Below, in pieces: positions 1-6,484 of a stretch of DNA of 12,056 bases. The translations under genes and the position numbers were made by a program. The notes beneath the pieces are model-generated. The model worked only from the letters and a program-made list of their open reading frames with translations, was not told where the DNA came from and ran no database searches. Each line of letters starts with the position of its first letter. Positions within the stretch are counted from its first letter, which is position 1. The stretch is from an uncultured Oscillospiraceae bacterium. Lineage in GTDB: Bacteria; Bacillota; Clostridia; Oscillospirales; Oscillospiraceae. Where the stretch lies: positions 1-12,056 of the forward strand of contig CANRNA010000034.1 of the NCBI GenBank assembly GCA_947631805.1. The letters are read 5' to 3'.

Positions 1-1311
1 CGCGTAGCCCTGCTCCGTCACCAGCACGTCCACGTCGTGCTCCGTGTGGTCCACATGGGTCACCATGGGCACGATGGAGCTGATGCGTCCCTCCTTGGCG
101 CTGGAGGCGGTCATGAATATGGTCACCGAGGCGTTCCGGGCGTAGTCCCCGGACCCACCGATGCCGTTATAAATGGTGGTGCCGTTCATCTGGGAGGAGT
201 TCACGTTGCCGTAGATATCCGCCTCCACGGCGGTGTTCATGGCGATGACCCCCAGGCGGCGGATGGTCTCGGCACCGTTGGATATCTCCGAGTCCCGCAG
301 CACGATGCGGCCCCGGTACGCCTCCAGATTTTCCACGAAGTGGGTCATGCCCTCCCGGGACATGCTCAGACTGGTGGCGGAGGCCAGGTCCGCGCACCCG
401 TTGTCCAGGAGCTCGATGACCCCGTCCTGGATGACCTCCGAGAAGAACGTCAAATGCTCAAAGCCTGCGTTGGCCAGGCCCATGAGCACCGCATTGGCCA
501 CCGAGCCCACCCCGGACTGGAGGGGCACGTCACCGGCGGACAGGCGGCCCGCCGCCTTCTCGGCCTTCAGAAAGGCGATGATATTGTCCGCGATGCGCTG
601 GCTGGTCTCGTCGGCGGGGGCCAGGGGCCGGGGATTGACCTTCAGGTCCGTGTACACCACCGCGGCTATCTTCTCCGGGTCGCAGGTGATATAGGGCCTG
701 CCGATGCGCTGGCTCACCCCTATCAGGGGGATGGGCTCCCGGTCGGGGGGATCGGCGGGCATGTAGATGTCGTGAAATCCCTCCAACCCCTCGGGCTGGG
801 CGGTGTTCACCTCCACGATGACCTTCTTCGCCAGGTGGACATAGGTCTGGGTGCAGCCCACGGCGGTGGAGGGGATGATATTGCCCTCCTCCGTGACGGC
901 GACCGCCTCCACTATCGCCACGTCGATGGGGCCGTAAAACCCGTAGCGGGCGTTCTGGGCGGTCATGCCCAGGTGCTGGTCCAGATAGGCCACCCCCTCC
1001 GGGCTGGCCCCGTTCACCGCCCGGCGCAGGGCCGTGCTGGTGATGTAGGGCGTCCGCCGGGCGATCATGTCCAGCTCCCCCCAGGCGGTATCTATCTCCG
1101 GGCCGGTGGAAGCACCGGAGAGGAGGTCCACCCGCACCCGGCGGCTGCCGGAGCGGACCTGCTCCGCCAGGGCCAGGGGCACCGCCTTGGGATTGCCGGA
1201 GGGCGTAAAGCCGCTCACGGCCACGGTCATGCCGTCCTTGATGAGATAGGCGGCCTGGTCCGCCGTCATGACCCGGTCCAGAAGTGCCGGGCATCGCACG
1301 CGCTCTGCCAT
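1..1311 (-). CDS. Acetyl-CoA hydrolase/CoA-transferase family protein (succinyl-CoA:acetate type), C-terminus cut by window
   Basis: 437 codons are visible and the frame runs off base 1, so roughly the last 60-100 residues of a family of about 500 are missing. The ATG at 1311 follows a GAGGGG ribosome site and lies 11 bp after the korC stop. N-terminal residues GFTPSGNPKAV (34-44) are typical of class I CoA-transferases. The segment FFSEVIQDG contains Glu292, which matches the glutamate that forms the CoA thioester in succinyl-CoA:acetate CoA-transferases (family knowledge). A glycine motif GIGG at 383-386, followed by SGDYARNA, fits the CoA/oxyanion region of this family. The likely reaction is CoA exchange between succinyl-CoA and acetate in the cytoplasm. 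The 2-oxoacid oxidoreductase genes directly upstream support succinyl-CoA as partner. Plain acetyl-CoA hydrolase or 4-hydroxybutyrate/butyrate CoA-transferase activity remains possible. The family is clear; the substrate is inference. Confidence 0.9.
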   Translation of the reverse strand, partial: MAERVRCPALLDRVMTADQAAYLIKDGMTVAVSGFTPSGNPKAVPLALAEQVRSGSRRVRVDLLSGASTGPEIDTAWGELDMIARRTPYITSTALRRAVNGASPEGVAYLDQHLGMTAQNARYGFYGPIDVAIVEAVAVTEEGNIIPSTAVGCTQTYVHLAKKVIVEVNTAQPEGLEGFHDIYMPADPPDREPIPLIGVSQRIGRPYITCDPEKIAAVVYTDLKVNPRPLAPADETSQRIADNIIAFLKAEKAAGRLSAGDVPLQSGVGSVANAVLMGLANAGFEHLTFFSEVIQDGVIELLDNGCADLASATSLSMSREGMTHFVENLEAYRGRIVLRDSEISNGAETIRRLGVIAMNTAVEADIYGNVNSSQMNGTTIYNGIGGSGDYARNASVTIFMTASSAKEGRISSIVPMVTHVDHTEHDVDVLVTEQGYA

Positions 1312-1322
1312 GGTCCCGCCCC

Positions 1323-1883
1323 TCACAGCGTCCGGCGGAATTTGGCCGCCTGGGCGTCGCTCACAAGGCGGGCCCCGGCCTCCAGGGCCTTCCAGTTCAG
1401 CTCCTCGGTACCAACGGGGATATGGCGGCGCACCCCCTCGTGGAGCGCCTCTTCGTCAAAAAGGCCCAGGGCCTTGTTCACGGCCCCCACGGCCACGATG
1501 TTGGCAGTCATGAGCTTTCCCACCTCGTCCCTGGCGGTGGCCAGGATGGGCAGGCTCAGCACCTGGTCCTCGTCCAGCCCCTCGGGGATGGTCAGGCCGC
1601 TGTCTATCATGACCACGGCCCCCTCCTCCAGCTCCCGGGCGTACTTGTCCAGAGCCTGCTGGGTCAGGGCCAGCAGAAAGCTGGGCCGAACGACCTTGGA
1701 ATACCATATCCGCTCCCGGCTCAGGATGGTCTCCGCCCGGCACATGCCGCCCCGGGCCTCCGGGCCGTAGGCCTGGGACTGGACGGTCTGCAGCCCCGCC
1801 GCCACCGCGGCCTCCGCCACGATGACGCTGGCCAGGATGACCCCCTGGCCGCCGGAGCCGGAAAAACGCATCTCATATCTCAT
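1323..1883 (-). CDS. korC: 2-oxoacid:ferredoxin oxidoreductase gamma subunit (2-oxoglutarate type)
   Basis: This 186-residue protein has the usual gamma-subunit length. It starts with the conserved GSGGQGV (residues 9-15), and QSQAYGPEARGG lies around residues 35-46; both are hallmarks of KorC/VorC-type gamma domains. The gamma subunit forms part of the CoA-binding side of the thiamine-diphosphate enzyme that converts a 2-oxoacid, CoA and oxidised ferredoxin to acyl-CoA, CO2 and reduced ferredoxin. The ATG at 1883 sits 10 bp after the korB stop, and its GAGGG ribosome site overlaps that stop, so translation is probably coupled. It is the fourth gene of the D-A-B-C cluster and is followed by the CoA-transferase. 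The assignment to 2-oxoglutarate rather than branched-chain 2-oxoacids rests on subunit order and neighbour. Confidence 0.92.
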   Translation of the reverse strand: MRYEMRFSGSGGQGVILASVIVAEAAVAAGLQTVQSQAYGPEARGGMCRAETILSRERIWYSKVVRPSFLLALTQQALDKYARELEEGAVVMIDSGLTIPEGLDEDQVLSLPILATARDEVGKLMTANIVAVGAVNKALGLFDEEALHEGVRRHIPVGTEELNWKALEAGARLVSDAQAAKFRRTL

Positions 1884-1893
1884 AGCTTATCCC

Positions 1894-2733
1894 TCACTTT
1901 TTGGCCTGGGCCCGCTCGATGAGCTTGGCGTATTCCTGGGTGTACTCGGGAAACTCCGTGTGGGTCAGGGTGCCTATCAGAAGCTTGCCCCTCTTCTGCT
2001 CCTCGCTCATGGCGTAATACCGGGCGGCGGGTATCATGTTCTCCTTCTGCCACTGGAGCATCTCCGGCGCGGAGCCCTTGTGGTTCTTCCGGCCGTAGTA
2101 GGTGGGGCAGACCGAGTACACGTCGATGAGGGAAAAGCCCTTGTGCAGGATGCCCTGCTTGATGAGCTCTGTGGTCTCCCTGGCGTGATAGGCCGAACCC
2201 CTGGCGGTGAAGGACGCCCCCGCGCCCGCCGCCAGCTGGGCGATGTCAAAGGGCCGGTCGATGTTGCCGTAAGGGGCCGTGGTGGCCCGGTCTCCGGTGG
2301 GGGTGGTGGGGGAATACTGGCCCCCGGTCATGCCGTAGATGTCGTTATTGAAGGTGACGACGGTCATGCCTATGTTCCGCCGGGCGGCGTGGATCAGGTG
2401 GTTGCCGCCGATGGCGGAGCAGTCCCCGTCCCCGGTCAGGACGATGACCTCCAGCTCGGGGTGGGCCAGCTTGATGCCCGTGGCAAAGGCGATGGCCCGG
2501 CCGTGGGTGGTGTGGATGGAGTCGAAGTCCATATAGCCCGCCGCCCGGGAGGAGCAGCCGATGCCGGACACCACCACCACCTTGCCCCGGTTCAGGTTCA
2601 CCTCCGGGTCGTCGATAAGCTCCTCCAGCGCCACGGCCACATCCCGCATGATGATGCCGTTGCCGCAGCCCGCGCACCAGATGTGGGGCAGGTGGTCGAT
2701 ACGCATGAATTTATGTATCAGTTCACTGGGCAT
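1894..2733 (-). CDS. korB: 2-oxoacid:ferredoxin oxidoreductase beta subunit, thiamine-diphosphate binding
   Basis: The 279-residue protein carries the thiamine diphosphate/Mg signature GDGDCSAIGGNH starting at residue 101 and NNDIYGMTGGQ at 129-139. Four cysteines (C20 and C23 in CAGCGNG, C60 in GIGCSS, C209 in SVCP) fit the ligands of the catalytic [4Fe-4S] cluster in this family. The beta subunit holds the cofactor where the 2-oxoacid is decarboxylated and electrons pass towards ferredoxin. The start at 2733 is 3 bp after the korA stop, with GGAGG 8 bases upstream lying inside the end of korA. Length and motifs agree with KorB; PorB or VorB are close relatives. The separate alpha, beta, gamma and delta genes exclude the single-chain clostridial pyruvate enzyme. 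Confidence 0.94.
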   Translation of the reverse strand: MPSELIHKFMRIDHLPHIWCAGCGNGIIMRDVAVALEELIDDPEVNLNRGKVVVVSGIGCSSRAAGYMDFDSIHTTHGRAIAFATGIKLAHPELEVIVLTGDGDCSAIGGNHLIHAARRNIGMTVVTFNNDIYGMTGGQYSPTTPTGDRATTAPYGNIDRPFDIAQLAAGAGASFTARGSAYHARETTELIKQGILHKGFSLIDVYSVCPTYYGRKNHKGSAPEMLQWQKENMIPAARYYAMSEEQKRGKLLIGTLTHTEFPEYTQEYAKLIERAQAKK

Positions 2734-2736
2734 AGC

Positions 2737-3879
2737 TCACGCCTCCATTTCCCGCAGCTTTTTCAGGATGTCCGCCGGGGAGATGACCGTGCCGTCTATC
2801 CGGCCGAGGAACCCCACCGGCAGCTTTTCCGCCGCCACTCTCTGGACCTCCAGGAGCATCTGGCCATAGTTGTGCTCCACCATGAGCACCCGCTTCAGCC
2901 CGGCCAGCCTGGCCCGGAGCTGGGCGGCGGGGAAGGGCCAGACGGTGATGGGCCGGAACATGCCCACCTTCATCCCGGCGGCCCGTGCCTCCAGCACGGC
3001 GCTCATCGCCGCCCGGGCGGTGCCGCCGAAGCATACGACGGCGGTGTCCGCGTCGTCCAGCATGAACTCCTCCACCCGAACGATGTCGTCCAGGTTGTGG
3101 TCTATCTTCTCCATCAGCCGGGTGAACAGGTCCCCCGCCACGGCGTTGGAGCCGGTGGGGAAGCCGGACACGTCGTGGGCCAGGCCCGTGATGTTGTAGC
3201 GCTCCCCCTGGCCGAAGGGCTTCATGGCGGGCACGTAAGCCCCCTCCGGCACGAAATAGCACTGCTTGTTGGCCCCATCCCGATAGGAGATGTGGCGCTT
3301 GTTGATGATGAGCTCCGCGGGGCTGGGCAGTACCACGCCCTCCCGCATGTGGCCCACGATCTCGTCCATCAGGAAGATGACCGGGGTGCGGTACTTCTCC
3401 GACAGGTTGAAGGCCCGGATGATGAGGGTATAGGTCTCCTGGACAGAGGAGGGGCTCAGGGCGATGACCGGATGGTCCCCGTGGGTGCCCCAGCGGGCCT
3501 GCATATAGTCCCCCTGGGCGGGGCTGGTGGGCAGTCCCGTGGAGGGGCCGGTCCGCTGCACATCCACGACCACGCAGGGTATCTCCGCCAGGCAGCCGTA
3601 GCCGATGTTCTCCTGCTTCAGGGAAAAACCCGGCCCGGAGGTGGCCGTCATGGCCTTCACGCCCGTGACGGAGGCCCCCAGCACGGCGGCCATGGACCCC
3701 AGCTCGTCTTCCATCTGGATGAATTTGCCCCCCACTTGGGGCAGACGCACGGCACACTGCTCGGCTATCTCCGTGGAGGGGGTGATGGGGTATCCGGCGT
3801 AAAACCGCATCCCCGCGGCGATGGCGCCCTCCACGCAGGCCTCGTTGCCCTGCATCAAAACCGCTTTTTTCTCAGGCAT
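2737..3879 (-). CDS. korA: 2-oxoacid:ferredoxin oxidoreductase alpha subunit
   Basis: The protein has 380 residues from the chosen start, the usual size of a stand-alone alpha chain. YPITPSTEIAE (30-40), MEDE (56-59), TSGPGFSLKQE (80-90) and the RTGPSTG/PTSPAQGD segment (109-124) are the conserved pyrimidine-side and substrate-pocket motifs of the family. With KorB it forms the catalytic core that converts 2-oxoglutarate (probable substrate) to succinyl-CoA. The frame is open further upstream to 4047, but those extra 56 codons lie wholly over the ferredoxin subunit gene. The ATG at 3879 has GGAGG plus GAGGG just ahead and gives the canonical N-terminus, so it was chosen. The gap to the upstream korD stop is 5 bp. 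The gene is cytoplasmic and lies second in the D-A-B-C operon. Confidence 0.94.
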   Translation of the reverse strand: MPEKKAVLMQGNEACVEGAIAAGMRFYAGYPITPSTEIAEQCAVRLPQVGGKFIQMEDELGSMAAVLGASVTGVKAMTATSGPGFSLKQENIGYGCLAEIPCVVVDVQRTGPSTGLPTSPAQGDYMQARWGTHGDHPVIALSPSSVQETYTLIIRAFNLSEKYRTPVIFLMDEIVGHMREGVVLPSPAELIINKRHISYRDGANKQCYFVPEGAYVPAMKPFGQGERYNITGLAHDVSGFPTGSNAVAGDLFTRLMEKIDHNLDDIVRVEEFMLDDADTAVVCFGGTARAAMSAVLEARAAGMKVGMFRPITVWPFPAAQLRARLAGLKRVLMVEHNYGQMLLEVQRVAAEKLPVGFLGRIDGTVISPADILKKLREMEA

Positions 3880-3884
3880 ATCCC

Positions 3885-4085
3885 TCACTCCTCCAGGTCT
3901 TCCAGCCAAATGGCGTAATCGGGGCAGCGCAGCTCGCACTGGCCGCACAGTACGCACTCGTTGTCCTGGCGCAGACGGACCTTCTCGTCCACCAGCTCCA
4001 GGGCGTTTTTCGGGCAGAAGGCCACGCATATCCCGCAGCCCTTGCACCAGGATGGGTCAAGCACCAGCTTCTTCATTCCCAGCAT
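3885..4085 (-). CDS. korD: 2-oxoacid:ferredoxin oxidoreductase delta subunit, 2[4Fe-4S] ferredoxin-like
   Basis: This 66-residue protein has two CxxCxxCxxxCP clusters: C14, C17, C20, C24 and C44, C47, C50, C54. Such small polypeptides are the delta subunits of multi-subunit 2-oxoacid oxidoreductases and pass electrons from the catalytic core to free ferredoxin. The frame is open back to 4130, but AAGGAG ends 8 bases before the ATG at 4085, and the longer form would begin inside the terminator hairpin, so 4085 is preferred. It is the first gene of the kor cluster and ends 5 bp before korA. No convincing promoter was found in the roughly 35 bases between the terminator and this start. Confidence 0.9.
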   Translation of the reverse strand: MLGMKKLVLDPSWCKGCGICVAFCPKNALELVDEKVRLRQDNECVLCGQCELRCPDYAIWLEDLEE

Positions 4086-4119
4086 AACGTTTTCTCCTTC
4101 TCGGTCTGACGTCTCCGTC

Positions 4120-4151
4120 AAAAACGGCATCCGCGCTGTGGGATGCCGTTT
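4120..4151 (-). terminator. Intrinsic terminator between the membrane-protein gene and korD
   Basis: An 11-bp perfect stem (4122-4132 with 4141-4151) and an 8-base loop are followed on the minus strand by a run of five U. It lies 35 bp after the stop of the membrane-protein gene. A second smaller GC hairpin (ACGCCC/GGGCGT near 4165-4180) precedes it. It should end transcription from the promoter at 5024-5052, or partly attenuate it before the kor operon. Confidence 0.8.
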
Positions 4152-4185
4152 CCTTTTGGGCCGGACGCCCCTCCGGGCGTCCCGT

Positions 4186-4986
4186 CTATTCTCCCGCCGC
4201 CGGTGTCTCCGGCGTGAGGGGTTTTGTTTTCAGGTCCTCCACCACCACGAACGCCCATATCAGCAGCTGCATCCCCACGCCTGCGTAGGTAGCGCTCTGG
4301 GCCAGGCTGTTCTGGTCGATGGCGCACATAATGCACAAAAACGCGCCGAAGTTGCACATGAACACGGCCCACCAGGGGTGCGGGGCGTTGAAGAAATAGC
4401 CGGAGGCGTAGAAGATGCCCAGCAGACCGGCGCACTGGGCGATGATCTCCACCCCGTAGCGCCACGCCACCGGGTCGGTGGCCGCGTCCCGATAGCCCGT
4501 CACCAGCCAGAGCATGGCGAAGGCCATCATCATGAAGGCGCCCTTCCGCCGGGCGGAGGCCCCCTCGGGCTTGGCGATGTTGACCCCCACCACGGCGGAG
4601 CCGAAGGCCCCCACCAATGTGGCCACGCCGCACACCTTGTGCAGTCCGGGCCAGAGCACGTCCCCCGGATGGACCAGCCGCAGCACGCCCGCCACCGCCA
4701 GCACCAGCGCCGGGACCATGTTCACCACCCCGTAAAAGGGCGTCTGGCCCGCCAGCGCCTCCTCCGGCTTGGACGGGGCGTCGAACTGGCGCAGATGGAG
4801 CACGAACACCAGCAAGATGCCCGCCGTGAGAACGATCACCAGCCCCACCAGAAGGCTCACGGGGGAACCGACCTCCAGGCCGGTGACGCCGTTCTGGATG
4901 CGCATGTCCTGCAGCCACCGCAGCAGGAAGCCCAGGGCGCTGATGACCAATGTGAATCCTGATAATCTGTACGCTTCGCTTCGCAT
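4186..4986 (-). CDS. Multi-pass membrane protein of unknown function
   Basis: The 266-residue protein is strongly hydrophobic, with about eight predicted membrane segments near residues 8-25, 43-64, 86-105, 116-137, 148-165, 177-199, 205-224 and 234-251. A short polar loop (66-82) and a charged loop (138-149, KPEGASARRKG) separate groups of helices, and the C-terminal tail (252-266) is polar. No transporter, kinase or protease motif was recognised. The ATG at 4986 has GGAG about 7 bases upstream and is served by a strong sigma-A-like promoter ending 38 bp before it. It lies in the same direction as the kor operon but is separated from it by a terminator, so a functional link is only possible, not shown. 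It could be an orphan membrane family restricted to related Firmicutes. Confidence 0.85.
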   Translation of the reverse strand: MRSEAYRLSGFTLVISALGFLLRWLQDMRIQNGVTGLEVGSPVSLLVGLVIVLTAGILLVFVLHLRQFDAPSKPEEALAGQTPFYGVVNMVPALVLAVAGVLRLVHPGDVLWPGLHKVCGVATLVGAFGSAVVGVNIAKPEGASARRKGAFMMMAFAMLWLVTGYRDAATDPVAWRYGVEIIAQCAGLLGIFYASGYFFNAPHPWWAVFMCNFGAFLCIMCAIDQNSLAQSATYAGVGMQLLIWAFVVVEDLKTKPLTPETPAAGE

Positions 4987-5002
4987 AAGCCGCTCCGTTC
5001 AA

Positions 5003-5035
5003 CCATAGTATTGCCTACCGGTGATTATATACCTT
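5003..5035 (+). promoter_or_regulatory. Possible sigma-E-like promoter for spoIID
   Basis: spoIID genes are normally transcribed by the mother-cell factor sigma-E (established for Bacillus). On the plus strand a CCATAGTA stretch (5003-5010) resembles the sigma-E -35 element, and TATACCTT (5028-5035) matches five of eight bases of the -10 CATACAAT. The spacing of 17 is somewhat long, and a shifted -10 (5026-5033) gives 15. The match is weak and is offered only because of the gene it precedes. Confidence 0.25.
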
Positions 5036-5052
5036 ACCGGCGGTCCCGTCAA
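5024..5052 (-). promoter_or_regulatory. Sigma-A-type promoter for the 4186-4986 gene
   Basis: On the minus strand, TTGACG (5052-5047) and TATAAT (5029-5024) are separated by exactly 17 bases. This is one mismatch from the -35 consensus and a perfect -10. Transcription would start near 5017, giving a leader of about 30 bases with a GGAG ribosome site before the ATG at 4986. Confidence 0.85.
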
Positions 5053-5085
5053 GGGATGGGACCCGTTCAAGAGAGGAAGTGTGCC

Positions 5086-5988
5086 ATGGACCGCGCCGTA
5101 AAGCTCTATCTCTGGGCCGCCCTGCTGGCCGCCCTGACGGGCCTGTTCTATCTGGCCGCCCCGGAGGGCAGCGCCCTCAGCCGGGACGGCACCACGCCCC
5201 TGACCGTCCTCACCGCCGCGGGCCCTCGGGAGATGACCATGGCGGAATATCTGCCTGGGGCCGTGGCGGCGGAGATGCCCGCCGGATTCAGTCCCGAGGC
5301 TCTGAAGGCCCAGGCCGTGGCCGTGCGCACCTTCGCCCTGGCCTGCCGCCGCCACGACGGTGCCGACGTGTGCGCCGACAGCGGCTGCTGCGTGGCCTGG
5401 CTGGACGAGGCGGCCCTGCGGGAGCGGTGGGGCGGCGGCTTTGAGGCCAACATGGCCGCCGTGGCCCAGGCCGTGGCCGCCACGGACGGGGAATACCTGG
5501 CCTACGGCGGACAGGCCATCCAGGCCGCGTTCCACTCCTGCTCCGCCGGGCGTACCGAGGACAGCGGGGCCCTCTGGTCCCCCCTGCCCTATCTCATCAG
5601 CGTGGAGAGCCCCGAGACTGCGGCGGACGTCCCCGGTCTCGTCACCACCGTGTCTCTGACCGCCGACGAGCTGGCGGCGGCCCTGGACCTGGACCCGGCC
5701 GGGGACCCGGCGGGCTGGGTGGAGGCGCTCGTCCCGGACGGGGCCGGGCGGGTGGAGACGGCCGCCTTGTGCGGAAAGACCTTTTCCGGCGCGGCCATGC
5801 GCTCCCTGCTGGGCCTGCGCAGCACCGCCTTCACCGTGGACTGGGACGGGGAGCGCTTTCTCTTCACCGTCTCCGGCTACGGCCACGGGGTGGGCATGAG
5901 CCAGTACGGGGCCAACGTCTACGCCGCCCAGGGCCTGTCCTACCGGGATATCCTGGCCCACTACTATCCGGGGACGGAGATTATGTAG
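5086..5988 (+). CDS. spoIID: Stage II sporulation protein D, peptidoglycan lytic transglycosylase
   Basis: The 300-residue protein has an N-terminal membrane anchor (about residues 7-25) followed by a SpoIID domain. VAAEMPAGF with Glu63 matches the catalytic glutamate of SpoIID, and the following EALKAQAVAVRTFAL is the family signature. C96, C101/C102, H150 and the HSCSAGRTEDS block (150-160) correspond to the zinc-site and core region. GHGVGMSQYGA (266-276) is the conserved C-terminal motif. SpoIID cleaves glycan strands after SpoIIP removes stem peptides, driving engulfment of the forespore. The ATG at 5086 was chosen over an upstream in-frame TTG (5011) because AGAGGAAG lies about 8 bases before it and the anchor begins immediately. 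It is somewhat shorter than Bacillus SpoIID. No spoIIQ or spoIIID follows. Its stop abuts that of the convergent thioesterase gene. Confidence 0.93.
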   Translation: MDRAVKLYLWAALLAALTGLFYLAAPEGSALSRDGTTPLTVLTAAGPREMTMAEYLPGAVAAEMPAGFSPEALKAQAVAVRTFALACRRHDGADVCADSGCCVAWLDEAALRERWGGGFEANMAAVAQAVAATDGEYLAYGGQAIQAAFHSCSAGRTEDSGALWSPLPYLISVESPETAADVPGLVTTVSLTADELAAALDLDPAGDPAGWVEALVPDGAGRVETAALCGKTFSGAAMRSLLGLRSTAFTVDWDGERFLFTVSGYGHGVGMSQYGANVYAAQGLSYRDILAHYYPGTEIM

Positions 5989-6393
5989 TCACCCCTCCAG
6001 CTTGCCGAAGAAGAACATCTCAAAGGTGGCCGTGGTCAGAAGCTGGCCCTGCTCGTCCCGGACCTCTGCCGTACAAAGGGCGGTCTGGTGGCCTTTTTTC
6101 ACCACCCGGGCGCTGGCGATGAGCACCGGGCCCAGGCCGGGCCGGAGGAAGTGGATATCGGCCGACTGGGTCACCACGGTCCTGCCCGTGGCGGTGGCGG
6201 CCAGCCCGGCGGCGGTGTCGCACAGGGTGAACAGCAGCCCCCCGTGGGCGATGCCGTGGGGGTTGAGGGAGGCCTCGGTCATCTCCGCCCGGCACTGGCA
6301 GTAGCCCTCCTCCAGCGCCGTGAGGGTCACCCCGTTGTGCAGGGCAAAGCCCTCCTTTTCCGCCCGCTGTCTCACCTTTTCCAGATCGATCAT
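5989..6393 (-). CDS. PaaI-family hotdog-fold acyl-CoA thioesterase
   Basis: The protein has 134 residues, close to the 130-140 of PaaI enzymes. The block NPHGIAHGGLLFTLCDTAAG (residues 44-63) is the hotdog signature; N44 and D59 correspond to the catalytic Asn/Asp positions of the family. The predicted reaction is hydrolysis of an acyl- or aryl-CoA to the free acid and CoA in the cytoplasm; the natural substrate cannot be told from sequence. The frame extends to 6507, but the ATG at 6393 has AAGGAG 8 bases upstream and the product then fits the family, so it was chosen. It lies 91 bp after clpC in the same direction with no clear promoter between, so it may be co-transcribed with clpC. Its stop directly touches the spoIID stop. 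Confidence 0.9.
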   Translation of the reverse strand: MIDLEKVRQRAEKEGFALHNGVTLTALEEGYCQCRAEMTEASLNPHGIAHGGLLFTLCDTAAGLAATATGRTVVTQSADIHFLRPGLGPVLIASARVVKKGHQTALCTAEVRDEQGQLLTTATFEMFFFGKLEG

Positions 6394-6429
6394 GCTCTGT
6401 CTCCTTCCGCCGGTGCGCCTGGCGTCAGC

Positions 6430-6453
6430 ACGCCTCCCCTTGCGAGGAGGCGT
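6430..6453 (-). terminator. GC hairpin between clpC and the thioesterase gene
   Basis: An 8-bp perfect stem (6430-6437 with 6446-6453) and an 8-base loop lie 32 bp after the clpC stop. No U run follows on the minus strand, so it is at best a weak terminator. It could also be an RNA-processing or stability hairpin that lowers expression of the thioesterase. Confidence 0.4.
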
Positions 6454-6484
6454 CCGGCGCGCAGCATATTTCCACAGGATTTTA

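Noticed and set aside
37..1770. Plus-strand frame of about 577 codons opposite the CoA-transferase and korC
   Set aside because: His/Gly/Arg-rich antisense shadow; the opposite strand encodes a clear CoA-transferase with its catalytic glutamate.
1822..3918. Plus-strand frame of about 700 codons opposite korA, korB and part of korC
   Set aside because: It crosses three real genes and their junctions, has low-complexity composition and no recognisable ribosome site or domain.
3880..4047. Upstream extension of korA
   Set aside because: The added 56 codons lie over korD and read as nonsense; the ATG at 3879 has a strong ribosome site.
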